From assembly GCF_002949795.1 (NCBI RefSeq), contig NZ_CP026692.1:1237501-1301500 (forward strand): a DNA stretch of 64,000 nt. The letters are read 5' to 3'. The translations under genes were made by a program, and so were the position numbers. The DNA is from Nostoc sp. 'Lobaria pulmonaria (5183) cyanobiont'. Lineage in GTDB: Bacteria > Cyanobacteriota > Cyanobacteriia > Cyanobacteriales > Nostocaceae. The notes under the pieces are model-generated. The model searched no databases. It was not told the DNA's origin and was given only the letters and a program-made list of their open reading frames with translations. Shown piece after piece: positions 47,223-56,465 of this stretch. The number at the start of each line of letters is the position of its first letter. Within the stretch, counting starts at the first letter, position 1.

Positions 47223-49703
47223 TTAACTCTTAGCTGAAGCAGCACAGGTTAATGGTTGCTGCACATAGCTAGGAGATGGAGCCGCAATTAATTCAACTTG
47301 GCCATTAGCATTACGATGCCAGGAAGTAGCTTCGAGGATAACCTCTGGTGATGTAGGCGTTTGGGCAGTGACATTACCAGTTTTACGGTATGCTCTGAGG
47401 TCGCGGATATCAGACCAAGTGCGGTCGCTCGTTACTTGCTGATTGGGATTTTGCGGCACACCACCCCGTCCCGTTGCCACAAAGCGACTGCCTTGAGTAC
47501 CCGAACAACCTGTGGCAATTTGCTGAGATGGATCGGTAACATTTGCTGGCAGTTCGACTAAACCGGAATTTGGCTCGACGCCGATGGTATTGACTTGAAC
47601 CGTGCCGCTAACCCCAAATTGGGAACTAGCAGTGATGTCATTCTCTGGTGTCAGTTGAGGACGAAACTTCAGTCCGAAAAGCCCTTGTGTGGCGATTTGA
47701 ATATTACCCCCACGTCCTCGCAGTGCATTAGCAATAATGTTGCTGTTTTCTAATCCAGCGATGATCGGTGCATTAATATTGATGTTACCTCCATTACCAT
47801 TACCGCCTGCTGTGGCAGTAATATTGCTGCGATCGCGCATCAGCAACAACTTACCAACTCGTAAGCTGATGTTGCCACCATTACCAGATTCTGTCTGTGC
47901 TTGGATTAAGCCTTGATTTTGTAATTGGATGCGATCGCTTGTGATATTAAGATTGCCACCATTGCCAGTGCCTTGACTGGTGACACTGACTGTCCCGCCA
48001 TCCGTCAGTGTTAGGTTCGGTGTGGTAATGCTCACAGTGCCGGCATTCGCTGTTAATATATCTGGCAGACCAAATCGTTTTTGCAACGACGGATCGGGTC
48101 GGATGGTGGAAGCGTTAATGCTACTATTAGTTGCCCGACCTTGACCACTGATGACGATCGATTCAGTAGCGTTGATGCTCAAATCTCCCCCATTACCTGC
48201 AAAAAATGAGGTGGTGGCAACTGCTCCCCCATCCAGAATTTGCAATTTGGCAGTATCCAGGGTCAAAGTTTTCGCACTTCCGGTTGCAAATGTAGTTGAG
48301 CTAATGTTGCTGTAAATTGCAGAGGGACTTTCTCCGATCACCGTAGTGTTGGTGTTGCGAATCATCACTTTACCGCTAGAACCACTGCTAAAGGTAGCCG
48401 AAGATAGTGAGGCTCCGCTTGATATTAGTAGACTATTACCATTGACGAAAACATCACCAGCATTTCCAGTGCCGAGTGTAGTAGTGTTAATTGTGGTCAC
48501 GTCAGCAGGATTAGTGGGTAAAAAGCCTGACAATTCAATGGCGGTTGCATTGATGTAAATATTGCCACTGGTAGCGGCTCCAAGAGTTGTGCTATTCAAC
48601 CCCGCTCCCCGATTGATGGTCAGTCTGGGAGTAATCACGCTGATATTACCACTAGCTCCGATACCCAGAGCATCACTACGCACTCCGCTCCGAATTGTGC
48701 TATCAGCTGTTCTGCCAATCAGATCGATGGACTCTGTAGCCTGAAGGCGAATGTCACCACCGGGGAGATTACCAAAATTTTGCGCCAGTACCAGAGAGCC
48801 ATCGGTGAATTGAATTTGCCTACCCTGAATTTGAACGGAACCTGCATTCACGCCGCTGATATCTAATAGCGATCGCTGTGCCAGCTGAATATCGCCAAAG
48901 CTTTGTACATCCTCATATCCCAGTGTATAGCCCTGTACGGTTGGTATCAGCTTTACCAATCCTGCACCGCTTAAACTACCCAATTCAACTCGCCCTTTTT
49001 CAGCGACCAGGTTTGCCCCATTTAGATGTAAGTCGCCACCCACTAGAGCTAGGGTATTTCCCGGCTGTACCCGCAGTTTTGTAGAACTGGGAATCTGAAT
49101 CGGAGGAGCCAGAGCTAGTCCAGTGACATTCTTCAAAGAGTGTCCTGTGCCTTGAATGTTGATGGGTGCGGGATTGTTACCCAGTTGCAACCCAATAGGA
49201 ACATTGATACTTAACAACGGGGCAGATTCAGAATTAATTACACTAAACTCAGCACCATCAGCAAATTTAATACTGCTGGCAGTTGTACCAATAAACGAAC
49301 CCCCAATGTTCAGTTGAGCATTGGCTCCAAAAATTATCCCACTAGGGTTGATCAAGAAGAGACTAACGGGGTTTTTGCCGTTAATCGTCTGAATCAAGCC
49401 ATTAATGTTAGAGATATTACCGCCAGTAACACGGCTGAAGATGTTAGAAATGTTGGGCGTGTTCGCTAAATCAAAAGTAGCCGAACCGCCAGTGGGAACC
49501 GAAAACTGCTGGAAACTATGAAATAAGTTACTGTTGGCGGCACTACCGTTAATAATGGTGAAGTTATTACCGCTTTGGGAGACAGTAGTATTCAAGCTGC
49601 CATCGGGAGTTACCTGGGCGTTGGCAAAGCCGCACCAAAGTGACATTACCATCAACGGCACTATTCTACTGCACAGACCCAAGCAAATGGAGGTCGTTGT
49701 CAT
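47223..49703 (-). CDS. Two-partner-secretion exoprotein (filamentous haemagglutinin type), copy 2
   Basis: 826 residues from ATG 49703 (a TTG at 49709 would add two). A signal peptide ends CGFANAQ. The TPS domain has NPSGIIFGANAQLNIGGSFI, then the same beta-helix layout as copy 1 (ITPRLTINRGAGLNSTTLG, GNGGNLNITSDRIQLQNQG). It is first in the leftward block; copy 1 follows 69 bases downstream. The two arose by tandem duplication, and their ends stay much more alike than their middles. Confidence 0.9.
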   Translation of the reverse strand: MTTTSICLGLCSRIVPLMVMSLWCGFANAQVTPDGSLNTTVSQSGNNFTIINGSAANSNLFHSFQQFSVPTGGSATFDLANTPNISNIFSRVTGGNISNINGLIQTINGKNPVSLFLINPSGIIFGANAQLNIGGSFIGTTASSIKFADGAEFSVINSESAPLLSINVPIGLQLGNNPAPINIQGTGHSLKNVTGLALAPPIQIPSSTKLRVQPGNTLALVGGDLHLNGANLVAEKGRVELGSLSGAGLVKLIPTVQGYTLGYEDVQSFGDIQLAQRSLLDISGVNAGSVQIQGRQIQFTDGSLVLAQNFGNLPGGDIRLQATESIDLIGRTADSTIRSGVRSDALGIGASGNISVITPRLTINRGAGLNSTTLGAATSGNIYINATAIELSGFLPTNPADVTTINTTTLGTGNAGDVFVNGNSLLISSGASLSSATFSSGSSGKVMIRNTNTTVIGESPSAIYSNISSTTFATGSAKTLTLDTAKLQILDGGAVATTSFFAGNGGDLSINATESIVISGQGRATNSSINASTIRPDPSLQKRFGLPDILTANAGTVSITTPNLTLTDGGTVSVTSQGTGNGGNLNITSDRIQLQNQGLIQAQTESGNGGNISLRVGKLLLMRDRSNITATAGGNGNGGNININAPIIAGLENSNIIANALRGRGGNIQIATQGLFGLKFRPQLTPENDITASSQFGVSGTVQVNTIGVEPNSGLVELPANVTDPSQQIATGCSGTQGSRFVATGRGGVPQNPNQQVTSDRTWSDIRDLRAYRKTGNVTAQTPTSPEVILEATSWHRNANGQVELIAAPSPSYVQQPLTCAASAKS

Positions 49704-49993
49704 TGCCAAGCCTTTATTTATACCTTGTATTTTAGGTTGCCCAAAACGGTATGATTTTGAACCCTTAACAAGGCGATCGCAAAGCTGAGTGTTATAAATC
49801 CAGCAAAAACCCTCAGTTTGTCCACGGACTTGCTTACCTTTAGCTGATTTATAACCAAGATTTTTCTAACCATTATTTGTAATTAAATAAATTAGTGCCC
49901 AAAAAAATATAATTAGGTTAAATACATCCACAAAACTTGAAGTTTGGTGGTTTCCAAAACGCTTGCAGACTCGCTAACGCTACGGGTAAGCAA

Positions 49994-50127
49994 GCTATAA
50001 CAGTCCTAAATGTGAAATATTTTTCTGTTGGCAATCATTTGTCCTTTGAATCACAAATGACTCTTGACAAATGACCAAGGACGACCATAATAAGAATTTT
50101 TACAATCTCATTTAGGATTGCTATAGC
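49994..50127. mobile_element. 134-bp miniature element with a heptamer core
   Basis: Ends GCTATAACAGTCCTAAATGTG (49994-50014) minus its last base and CTCATTTAGGATTGCTATAG (50107-50126) are inverted, 18 of 21 matching over the full arms. Inside are GTCCTTT...AAGGAC and CAAATGA heptamer pieces (50040-50085). The rest of 49704-50392 has no gene. Confidence 0.6.
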
Positions 50128-50392
50128 AAGAGCATCTTGATTCTGAATTCTACCTTTTCTTTAATTAATTTGATATTTTTAATTATGCAAGTGTATCAAG
50201 ATGATTGCGGCATATTCAAAGCAAAAGTCAGAGCGAAGATTTCCTCAGCTCTGAACTTTGTAAGAGAATATTCTTATTTAAATTCCCTAACTTTAGTTAT
50301 GGGGATTCACTGTTAGCTGATAACTGTTAAGCAGCATATTTCAGCCACAAATTAAGATGTACTTATCCTGTTTGATTTTTTTGCAGTCTGAT

Positions 50393-50560
50393 TCACGAGG
50401 TTTCAGAGGCTTTTTCATCTTTAGGATAAAGAGAGCGAATTAACTCCCGAATTACATCAGTTGCTGGTCTCCCCGTTGTTGAACAGTATTGTTCAAGCTT
50501 CTGTGCCTCGCCTGATGTGAGATTGATTGTAAGTCGTTTAACAGCCCATTTTTTATTCAT
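50393..50560 (-). CDS. Small ribbon-helix-helix (CopG-like) protein
   Basis: 55 residues: MNKKWAVKRLTINLTSGEAQ, KLEQYCSTTGRPATDVIREL and IRSLYPKDEKASETS. An N-terminal basic beta strand (KRLTINLT) followed by two helices with the RPATDVIRELI pattern is the ribbon-helix-helix layout of CopG/Arc-type DNA-binding proteins. No toxin gene is adjacent, so it may be an orphan antitoxin or a small regulator. It is flanked by two miniature elements. Confidence 0.65.
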   Translation of the reverse strand: MNKKWAVKRLTINLTSGEAQKLEQYCSTTGRPATDVIRELIRSLYPKDEKASETS

Positions 50561-50668
50561 GTACTAGACAAGGTATGTTTTTAAACTACTTCTCTAATAT
50601 CAATCATCTAAACTGCTCTTACAATGGTATAAGTAATGACATTTAGTTCAAGTAATCATGAAGTTAAA

Positions 50669-50772
50669 TATAGGACTCCGATTTGATTTTTGAAAATATA
50701 CTGAGACTGAAAAGCCCGTTTTCTCAGGGTTTCATTTGAAATCTTGTTCGGAAATCAGACAGGAGTCCTATA
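50669..50772. mobile_element. 104-bp miniature element, IS630/Tc1-like ends
   Basis: TATAGGACTCC (50669-50679) and GGAGTCCTATA (50762-50772) are perfect inverted ends. The similarity extends inward (GATTTGATTT and GAAATCAGAC). TA at both edges would fit TA-targeting Tc1/mariner-type transposition. No coding capacity. Confidence 0.65.
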
Positions 50773-51221
50773 GGATATTTTTCAAAGTAATAGTGAAGAG
50801 GTGAAGTTTATTCTAGATTATAAAGTTAGGCTACTTTCTGGGCAGTAATTATAAATATAATGTAAAAATAACATCAAATATATCAATACAAAATAAGTAT
50901 TCTCACAGAACAGTTGAGGATAATAATATAGAAAAAGTTGGCAGCCCTAGCAAATAGAATTCGCGGCTACACACATCAAACCCACCTCCAGAGGTTTTCA
51001 AGCCAGGATTTTCTTTTAGACTACCTGGTGAGAAGGACTTGCCTACGTTTGTGTCGTAGCGAATTTCATTTTCCCAATATTTTTCAAACTTAGTACACAG
51101 TTTCGTAAATTCATGACCAATTGAGGGTTTGAGTTTAAACGCAGAGGGACACAGAGTATAGCGCAAAGGAGCGCAAAGTTTGTTTGAGTCCATTTGCTAC
51201 GAACTTCAGGGTTAACTGTAC
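50773..51221. other. Gap before the glycan block, no credible gene
   Basis: The minus frame at 50903-51193 runs through a dispersed repeat (ACGCAGAGGGACACAGAG) and is Cys-rich without family likeness, so I leave it out. The stretch is otherwise AT-rich. Confidence 0.45.
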
Positions 51222-52532
51222 TTAGTTGGTTTTAATTGTTAATAAGTCATGTGTTGATAATGTATCGGCAGCAGATTTAATCACATCAAATGACATTCCC
51301 GACCTTTCTGCAATATCTAATAGAGTATGCTGACCGTCAGATAAATTTAAAACCCACAGGATTGCCATTTCATTTAGCCCACTATCTTTGTTACCACCAA
51401 CTGTCCGATATATTCCTCTTTTACCTAACTGTGGCTCACATTTGGGATTTTTGTTGTAGTAGATTTCGTTATTGTTGAGGATATACAACATTGAATGACA
51501 TTGAAAGAATGACTCAGCAAGATATTGGGGTTGAACGAAATTTAAATCATCAGCTGAAGTATGGTATTCAGGAAAACTACCATGAGGCGATCGCATAAAG
51601 CAACCTACAGCTAAATTAAATCCAGGTGAGCAATATTGTCGCTCATCATAGCCATAGGGGAAGAAATCTATAATTTTGTGATCTTGTTTTGAGTTTTTGA
51701 GTACATAAGCAGCAACTTTATCGATTTCAGTGTCACCTCTACGGCTTTTTTTGTAAGTAAAGTTGCCTGAATCTCCTAAACAAGTTAATACCAAGCCATG
51801 TTTAATGTTGTTGACTTTAGCTTCATTGAGAGCCAACCATGTAATTGAGCCAATGGTTCCGGGAATCCAGAGAAATCTATAGGAATATCTTGGTGTAGTT
51901 TGACTTAAATATTTAGCGATAAAAGTAGCGATCGCAATTCCCGAAAGATTATCATTACACAGTGAAGGATGACAGGCATGGCATGAAATCAAGACTTCAT
52001 CAGTACTGTCTCCTGGAATATAATACTCGCCATAAGTCAGATAACCAGGCTCTAGACAAGAATCAATACATACTTCATACTCTTCATCTTCTAGTTCCAA
52101 ATACTGATTGTGAGTGAGGCAAAACCCCCAACTTTCCTTGTAATATGAAGTTCGGTAAGGAATCCAATTAGGATAATCGGCAAGTGTAAATAAATGTGAT
52201 TTAAGTTCTTCGAGAGATAATTTTTTATGTACAGGAATACTATAGTTAACAACGTGCAAATTTGAATTAGTAAAATCTACAATCTTTTCACCTTGAGAGT
52301 TTTTAATATAGGCATCTTTAATATTCCATTCTTTAGGGACTGTCCAATCAAATACCTCTGTTCCTGTCGGCACTTCATGAACCGACAAAGGAATATGCTG
52401 CTGAATAATTTTTAAAGTTTCTCTAAAACCATTACCTGTAATACTACGGCAAATAGGATATAGCTGGAAGATGAGTTGATAAATTTCCTGAGCAATTTGA
52501 TCTGACGGTGTTGTGATAAAGTTAAGGCTCAT
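51222..52532 (-). CDS. DUF4910 aminopeptidase-like protein
   Basis: 436 residues. It opens with the family's LYPICRSITGNGFRETL. A zinc-peptidase-like core has CHACHPSLCNDNLSGIA (about 185-201; His and Asp ligands), RFLWIPGTIGS, and GSFPEYHTSADDLNFV near 325. A C-terminal winged-helix-like part (LLDIAERSGMSFDVIKSAAD) follows. Relatives sit in polysaccharide gene clusters, and their substrate is unknown. It is the last gene in the leftward glycan block, 38 bases behind the SDR. Confidence 0.85.
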   Translation of the reverse strand: MSLNFITTPSDQIAQEIYQLIFQLYPICRSITGNGFRETLKIIQQHIPLSVHEVPTGTEVFDWTVPKEWNIKDAYIKNSQGEKIVDFTNSNLHVVNYSIPVHKKLSLEELKSHLFTLADYPNWIPYRTSYYKESWGFCLTHNQYLELEDEEYEVCIDSCLEPGYLTYGEYYIPGDSTDEVLISCHACHPSLCNDNLSGIAIATFIAKYLSQTTPRYSYRFLWIPGTIGSITWLALNEAKVNNIKHGLVLTCLGDSGNFTYKKSRRGDTEIDKVAAYVLKNSKQDHKIIDFFPYGYDERQYCSPGFNLAVGCFMRSPHGSFPEYHTSADDLNFVQPQYLAESFFQCHSMLYILNNNEIYYNKNPKCEPQLGKRGIYRTVGGNKDSGLNEMAILWVLNLSDGQHTLLDIAERSGMSFDVIKSAADTLSTHDLLTIKTN

Positions 52533-52570
52533 GTCTTTGTCAGTTTCAGCTATTTTGGACTTTGAGTAAA

Positions 52571-53296
52571 TCAGGGTTTCACGAATGGTCTGAGGTTAAT
52601 ATCAGTAACTTCAACAGTTCGAGGTAAACTTAAGGCATTAATGACTACAGCGGCCACGTCCTCTGGTTGCATAAGACGTTCAGGGTAATAGGGTTTACCC
52701 TCCATCTCGTGAATTATTGCTTGTCGAGGAGTAGCAGTACGCCCAGGAAACACGCTCATGATCCGCACTTGGTCGGCATTAACTTCTACACGGAGAGTGT
52801 CAGCGATCGCCTTGAGGGCGTGTTGAGTGGCAGAAAATTGTCCTACATTCGCTCTGGGACTCATAATTACACTGGAGTTGATAAACAAAATTTGTCCTCG
52901 ACTGGATAAAAGCATGGGGAGTAAAGTTTGTGTCAAGAGATAGGGCGCACGAACATTAGTCTGATAAAGCAAGTCAAAGTCTTGAACAGAACTCTTTTGA
53001 AATGTCCCCATTGAGAACATACCTGCACTCAGAATCAGCAAATCGACCTGTTCAAAATCTTCCTCAATACTTGTTTGTAGCTTACTGATATCCTTATCAA
53101 CTATCAAATCGATTGCATAACAAACAACTTTAGGGGAAGTTTCCTTAGCGATAGCAGCAACTATTTGTAGGGTTTCAAGGTTGCGTCCTAACAAACAAAG
53201 TTGTACACCTTGTGCTGCCAAAGCCAAGGCGATCGCTCTACCGATACCGCTACTAGCTCCTGTGACAACTGCAACCTGATCTATTAAAGTTTCCAT
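52571..53296 (-). CDS. Short-chain dehydrogenase/reductase lacking catalytic Tyr and Lys
   Basis: 241 residues. The Rossmann motif VVTGASSGIGRAIALAL (12-28) and the serine strand ILFINSSVIM are normal. Where the family has YxxxK the sequence reads NVGQFSATQHALKA, that is Phe for Tyr and Gln for Lys; the codons TTT and CAA are clear in the DNA. It may bind NAD(P) without the usual reaction, or act by a different mechanism. It lies between DUF4910 and the dioxygenase, 23-38 bases apart, so it is probably co-transcribed. Confidence 0.85.
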   Translation of the reverse strand: METLIDQVAVVTGASSGIGRAIALALAAQGVQLCLLGRNLETLQIVAAIAKETSPKVVCYAIDLIVDKDISKLQTSIEEDFEQVDLLILSAGMFSMGTFQKSSVQDFDLLYQTNVRAPYLLTQTLLPMLLSSRGQILFINSSVIMSPRANVGQFSATQHALKAIADTLRVEVNADQVRIMSVFPGRTATPRQAIIHEMEGKPYYPERLMQPEDVAAVVINALSLPRTVEVTDINLRPFVKP

Positions 53297-53319
53297 AATG
53301 AGAGTATTAGTGTTGCAAT

Positions 53320-54231
53320 TCAGTTTTGGAGTAGTGTTGGTGCTGGAGTGTCATATAAAGCCACCAAAGATTCTGGAATAGAGCAGAAATCCTTACTCCG
53401 TAAGAAGTCGCCTAAAGAAGTTCCTGTACAAGCTGAATCAATATTTTGTGCACCCTGTTGAGCTATTACATCATCAAAATGTACGGTTCTAAAGTCAATA
53501 CTGAAACGGGTATAGCCTGATGTGTTGGGAACAGTGGAGTGCATCTGCGCTCCTGAAAAGAGAATCATGCCACCGACTTGTGTAATTAAGCGCAATTGCG
53601 GCTCCATTTCTAAAGTTTCTTCCGCATGGGGTTGCTTGCGCGTATCTGTTTTAATGTGCTGTGCCGCATTTTTGCGACTTTCTTTAATCCACTGAGCGTA
53701 GTTATAATCTCTTGAGCTATTCTTAACTGGTTGACTCCAGTAGCGCGGATGGAATGCCATCGCATTCTCTGGGGTAATATCGTAGACAGGAATCCACCAG
53801 TTGATCTGGCACAAAGGAGCAGAGTACCAGGTGTCACGATGAGGATGGAAAGCGTAAGCAATACCAGCAGTCAGATAGCGATCGCTGGTTGCTGTTCTTA
53901 GGCGAGGTACATCGAAATAGGTTTTGTTCAAGTCACATCCACTTTCTTTCAAGATGCCTTGAATGAGTTGTTTAGATTCAGGGTGATGGATAAAAGCTGG
54001 CTTGAGTTGTGCCAAAATCTCAACGTATTTCTCTACAGGCAGACTATGTTGTGCTTCTCTCGGATCTAAAGGGGCAAACGCTTCTTCAACCATGCCACGA
54101 GCAAAATCACATAGAGCGATCGCACTGGCGCAAGCAGAAAAGACAAACATTTGTCCATTATAAAGATGCTTGCGTCTGATTTCATCACTAAAAATCGAAT
54201 CAAAATAAATTGTATTCACTTCGCCCCTCAT
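53320..54231 (-). CDS. Putative Fe(II)/2-oxoglutarate dioxygenase (PhyH-like)
   Basis: 303 residues from ATG 54231. The iron-binding pattern is plausible: HPHRDTWYSAPLCQINWWIP gives His-X-Asp, and SGAQMHSTVPNTSGYTRFSI gives the distal His with a following Arg for 2-oxoglutarate. Family members hydroxylate small molecules. Within a sugar cluster it might oxidise a sugar or lipid carrier, but this is inference. The 5' end is uncertain (TTG 54243 is possible). Confidence 0.7.
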   Translation of the reverse strand: MRGEVNTIYFDSIFSDEIRRKHLYNGQMFVFSACASAIALCDFARGMVEEAFAPLDPREAQHSLPVEKYVEILAQLKPAFIHHPESKQLIQGILKESGCDLNKTYFDVPRLRTATSDRYLTAGIAYAFHPHRDTWYSAPLCQINWWIPVYDITPENAMAFHPRYWSQPVKNSSRDYNYAQWIKESRKNAAQHIKTDTRKQPHAEETLEMEPQLRLITQVGGMILFSGAQMHSTVPNTSGYTRFSIDFRTVHFDDVIAQQGAQNIDSACTGTSLGDFLRSKDFCSIPESLVALYDTPAPTLLQN

Positions 54232-54381
54232 CTGCTGTAACAAAGTTTGAACACAGTGTTAAGGATGAAACTCAAAATTTAATTTTTCAAATTTTGATTT
54301 TCCGTGTCTCTGCGCCTCTGTGCGATCCTAATCCTAATATTTACTCAGCAACTATATATTTTTAAATTGCTCTTAAAAGTC

Positions 54382-54939
54382 TTACGTCACCGTAGGCGTT
54401 ACAATTTTTTCCGATTCAAATAAACTCCAAGCCCGATCTTTATCCGAAATTTCAGTCACAGATAGAGGCCATTCAATACCAAAAGCTGGGTCATCATACG
54501 GATACCCGCCAGCATATTCTGGTGCATAAAAGTCACCCATTTGATACATCACCTCCGTCTCATCGCTTAGAGTTTGAAAACCGTGAGCACACCTATCTGG
54601 AATATAGAGAGCAAGACGATTTTCAGCAGTTAACTTTATACCAATATGAGATAAATAGCTAGGAGAATCTGGACGCAAATCGATAATGACATCATAAATA
54701 GCTCCTTTGATGCAACGCACCAATTTTGTTTCCTGAGAAGGAGGCATTTGATAATGCATACCCCGCAACGTTCCTTTTTTATAGTTAAAAGATAAATTGC
54801 ATTGGGCAATAGTAGGTTTTAAACCACGATCTTGAAATTCTTGAGTACAGAAACTCCGAGCAAAAAAGCCGCGAATATCTCGGTGCAGTTCTAAATCAAC
54901 AATAAATGCTTCTTTTATTTTAGTTTCAGTAAATATCAT
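54382..54939 (-). CDS. rfbC: dTDP-4-dehydrorhamnose 3,5-epimerase-type enzyme (RmlC)
   Basis: 185 residues. Cupin-fold epimerase with the family's LHRDIRGFFARSF, GTLRGMHYQMPPSQETKLVR (catalytic His in RGMHYQ), VIIDLRPDSPSY and CAHGFQTLSDETEV. The usual YKTTDYY segment is MYQMGDFYAPEYAGG. It epimerises a 4-keto-6-deoxy sugar nucleotide at C3 and/or C5. With the neighbouring C-methyltransferase it fits a branched deoxysugar route rather than plain rhamnose, since rmlA, rmlB and rmlD are not here. Confidence 0.9.
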   Translation of the reverse strand: MIFTETKIKEAFIVDLELHRDIRGFFARSFCTQEFQDRGLKPTIAQCNLSFNYKKGTLRGMHYQMPPSQETKLVRCIKGAIYDVIIDLRPDSPSYLSHIGIKLTAENRLALYIPDRCAHGFQTLSDETEVMYQMGDFYAPEYAGGYPYDDPAFGIEWPLSVTEISDKDRAWSLFESEKIVTPTVT

Positions 54940-54978
54940 AAATTTACAAACCTGAGAGAAAATTCAAATTCTAATTTT

Positions 54979-55632
54979 TTAGAAAAATATTTTTCGACAG
55001 TAAAATGCTTCAGCATATTTACTCGGTGAATTTGATTCAATCCCACGAATTCTGAGAATTGAACGAAAAGTCTCTTCTGTAAACCACTGCTTATTATTCT
55101 GGGTAGCGAACGCATCCAAAATATATTCAATTTTTCGACGGCACAGTGTTTCATTTAAATGGACAAAGAAATTAGGAATACCCAAATCACCATCATATTT
55201 GGGTATTTCATATTCCAAAATTAAATGATTTCTAAAGGTATTCCAAGTTAAGTCAGAAATTAAGCGGTGATCTTGGTGGCGATCGTCTCGATGATGAGTA
55301 AAGATTATATCTGGTGAAAATTCTTGCTTCAATTGTTCAAAGTATTCCTTCACCTCTATCCCTTGAAAAGATAGAAAGCCATCTCGAAAATTTTTAATGA
55401 TAATTTTCTTGACTGGGATTTCTTTTAAGAAGAGACTAGCGCTTGTGGTTGCTTCCTCTGCTCTTTGCTGATTGGAACTAAAGACAACCCAATAGATAAC
55501 AACATGTTGGTAATTCTCTATCAGCTTTAAGATTGTCCCTCCACAACCAATCTCGATATCATCACAATGAGAACCGAGACAAAGAATTTTGTACTCAGAT
55601 TCTTCTGTCTTATTCAAACTAAGTTGGATCAT
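54979..55632 (-). CDS. PIG-L family deacetylase
   Basis: 217 residues from ATG 55632, whose ATG overlaps the stop of the nucleotidyltransferase (ATGA). Zinc and catalytic motifs are LGSHCDDIEIGCGG (about 18-31) and FTHHRDDRHQDHR. PIG-L/LmbE enzymes remove acetyl groups from N-acetyl sugars or related substrates. It suggests that an amino-sugar intermediate is deacetylated in this pathway. Tight coupling to the nucleotidyltransferase supports a shared pathway. Confidence 0.88.
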   Translation of the reverse strand: MIQLSLNKTEESEYKILCLGSHCDDIEIGCGGTILKLIENYQHVVIYWVVFSSNQQRAEEATTSASLFLKEIPVKKIIIKNFRDGFLSFQGIEVKEYFEQLKQEFSPDIIFTHHRDDRHQDHRLISDLTWNTFRNHLILEYEIPKYDGDLGIPNFFVHLNETLCRRKIEYILDAFATQNNKQWFTEETFRSILRIRGIESNSPSKYAEAFYCRKIFF

Positions 55633-56426
55633 ACATGGTCGACTTCTAGTTGTTGATCTCCCCAGACTTCCCAAGGTCTTTTACCTTGAGCATACATATC
55701 ATCCAACTGTTGTTTCTCTTTAAACGTATCCATTACTCCGAAAAAGCCAGTGTATTTATAGGCAAAAAGCTCTTCTTTGGCAATCAATCTTTGAAAAGGC
55801 TCAAGGACAAGTTCTTCACCATAATTTATATAGTTAAAAATCTCTTTTTTAAAGACAAAATATCCTCCATTAATCCAAATATCACATTGTTTTACATCTT
55901 GAATATTTTGTACCAAACCATCCTCGTTCATATCAACTAGGTGAAAACTTTGGCTTGGTCTAACACACAAAAAACTACCGATTTTATCACGCTGATAAAA
56001 ATTATTAATATAAGTTGGTAAATGTAAGTCTGTCAAACCGTCACTGTAGTTAGCTAAAAATACTTCTTCTCCTTCTAAATATTTTTCTACTGCCTTGAAT
56101 CTTTGTCCAATATTGGCAGTTAACCCTGTATCTACAAATGTGATATTCCAATCTTGAATATCCCGATTAAACAACTCAATTTTGCTTCCATTGGAAAGGC
56201 TAAAGTTATTAGAAAGCCATTCATTGTAATTCAAAAAATAGCTTTTAATTAGGTCAGCCTTGTAACCAAGACATAAGATAAAATCTTTGTGCCCATAGTG
56301 AGCATAGTATTTCATGACATGCCATAATATTGGTCGATAACCAATATTCACCATTGGCTTAGGAATACTTTCTGAATATTCTCTCATTCTGGCTCCTAAA
56401 CCACCGCAAAATAAAACTACTTTCAT
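55629..56426 (-). CDS. Sugar-1-phosphate nucleotidyltransferase (RfbF-like)
   Basis: 265 residues. The N-terminal signature MKVVLFCGGLGARMREYSES then IPKPMVNIGYRPILWHVMKY and YAHYGHKDFILCLGYK is that of glucose-1-phosphate cytidylyltransferases. Other features are NYSDGL, INGGYFVFKKEI and a terminal PWEVWGDQ. It would make a CDP- (or dTDP-) sugar. The usual next enzyme, CDP-glucose 4,6-dehydratase (RfbG), is not in the window, though the epimerase at 57751 may act on the product. Confidence 0.88.
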   Translation of the reverse strand: MKVVLFCGGLGARMREYSESIPKPMVNIGYRPILWHVMKYYAHYGHKDFILCLGYKADLIKSYFLNYNEWLSNNFSLSNGSKIELFNRDIQDWNITFVDTGLTANIGQRFKAVEKYLEGEEVFLANYSDGLTDLHLPTYINNFYQRDKIGSFLCVRPSQSFHLVDMNEDGLVQNIQDVKQCDIWINGGYFVFKKEIFNYINYGEELVLEPFQRLIAKEELFAYKYTGFFGVMDTFKEKQQLDDMYAQGKRPWEVWGDQQLEVDHV

Positions 56427-56465
56427 ATAACTTACCCCTTTTTGACAATCAAAAATATTAAATAC

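Noticed and set aside
50903..51193. Minus frame of 96 codons before the DUF4910 gene
   Set aside because: It includes the common ACGCAGAGGGACACAGAG repeat and has no family pattern.
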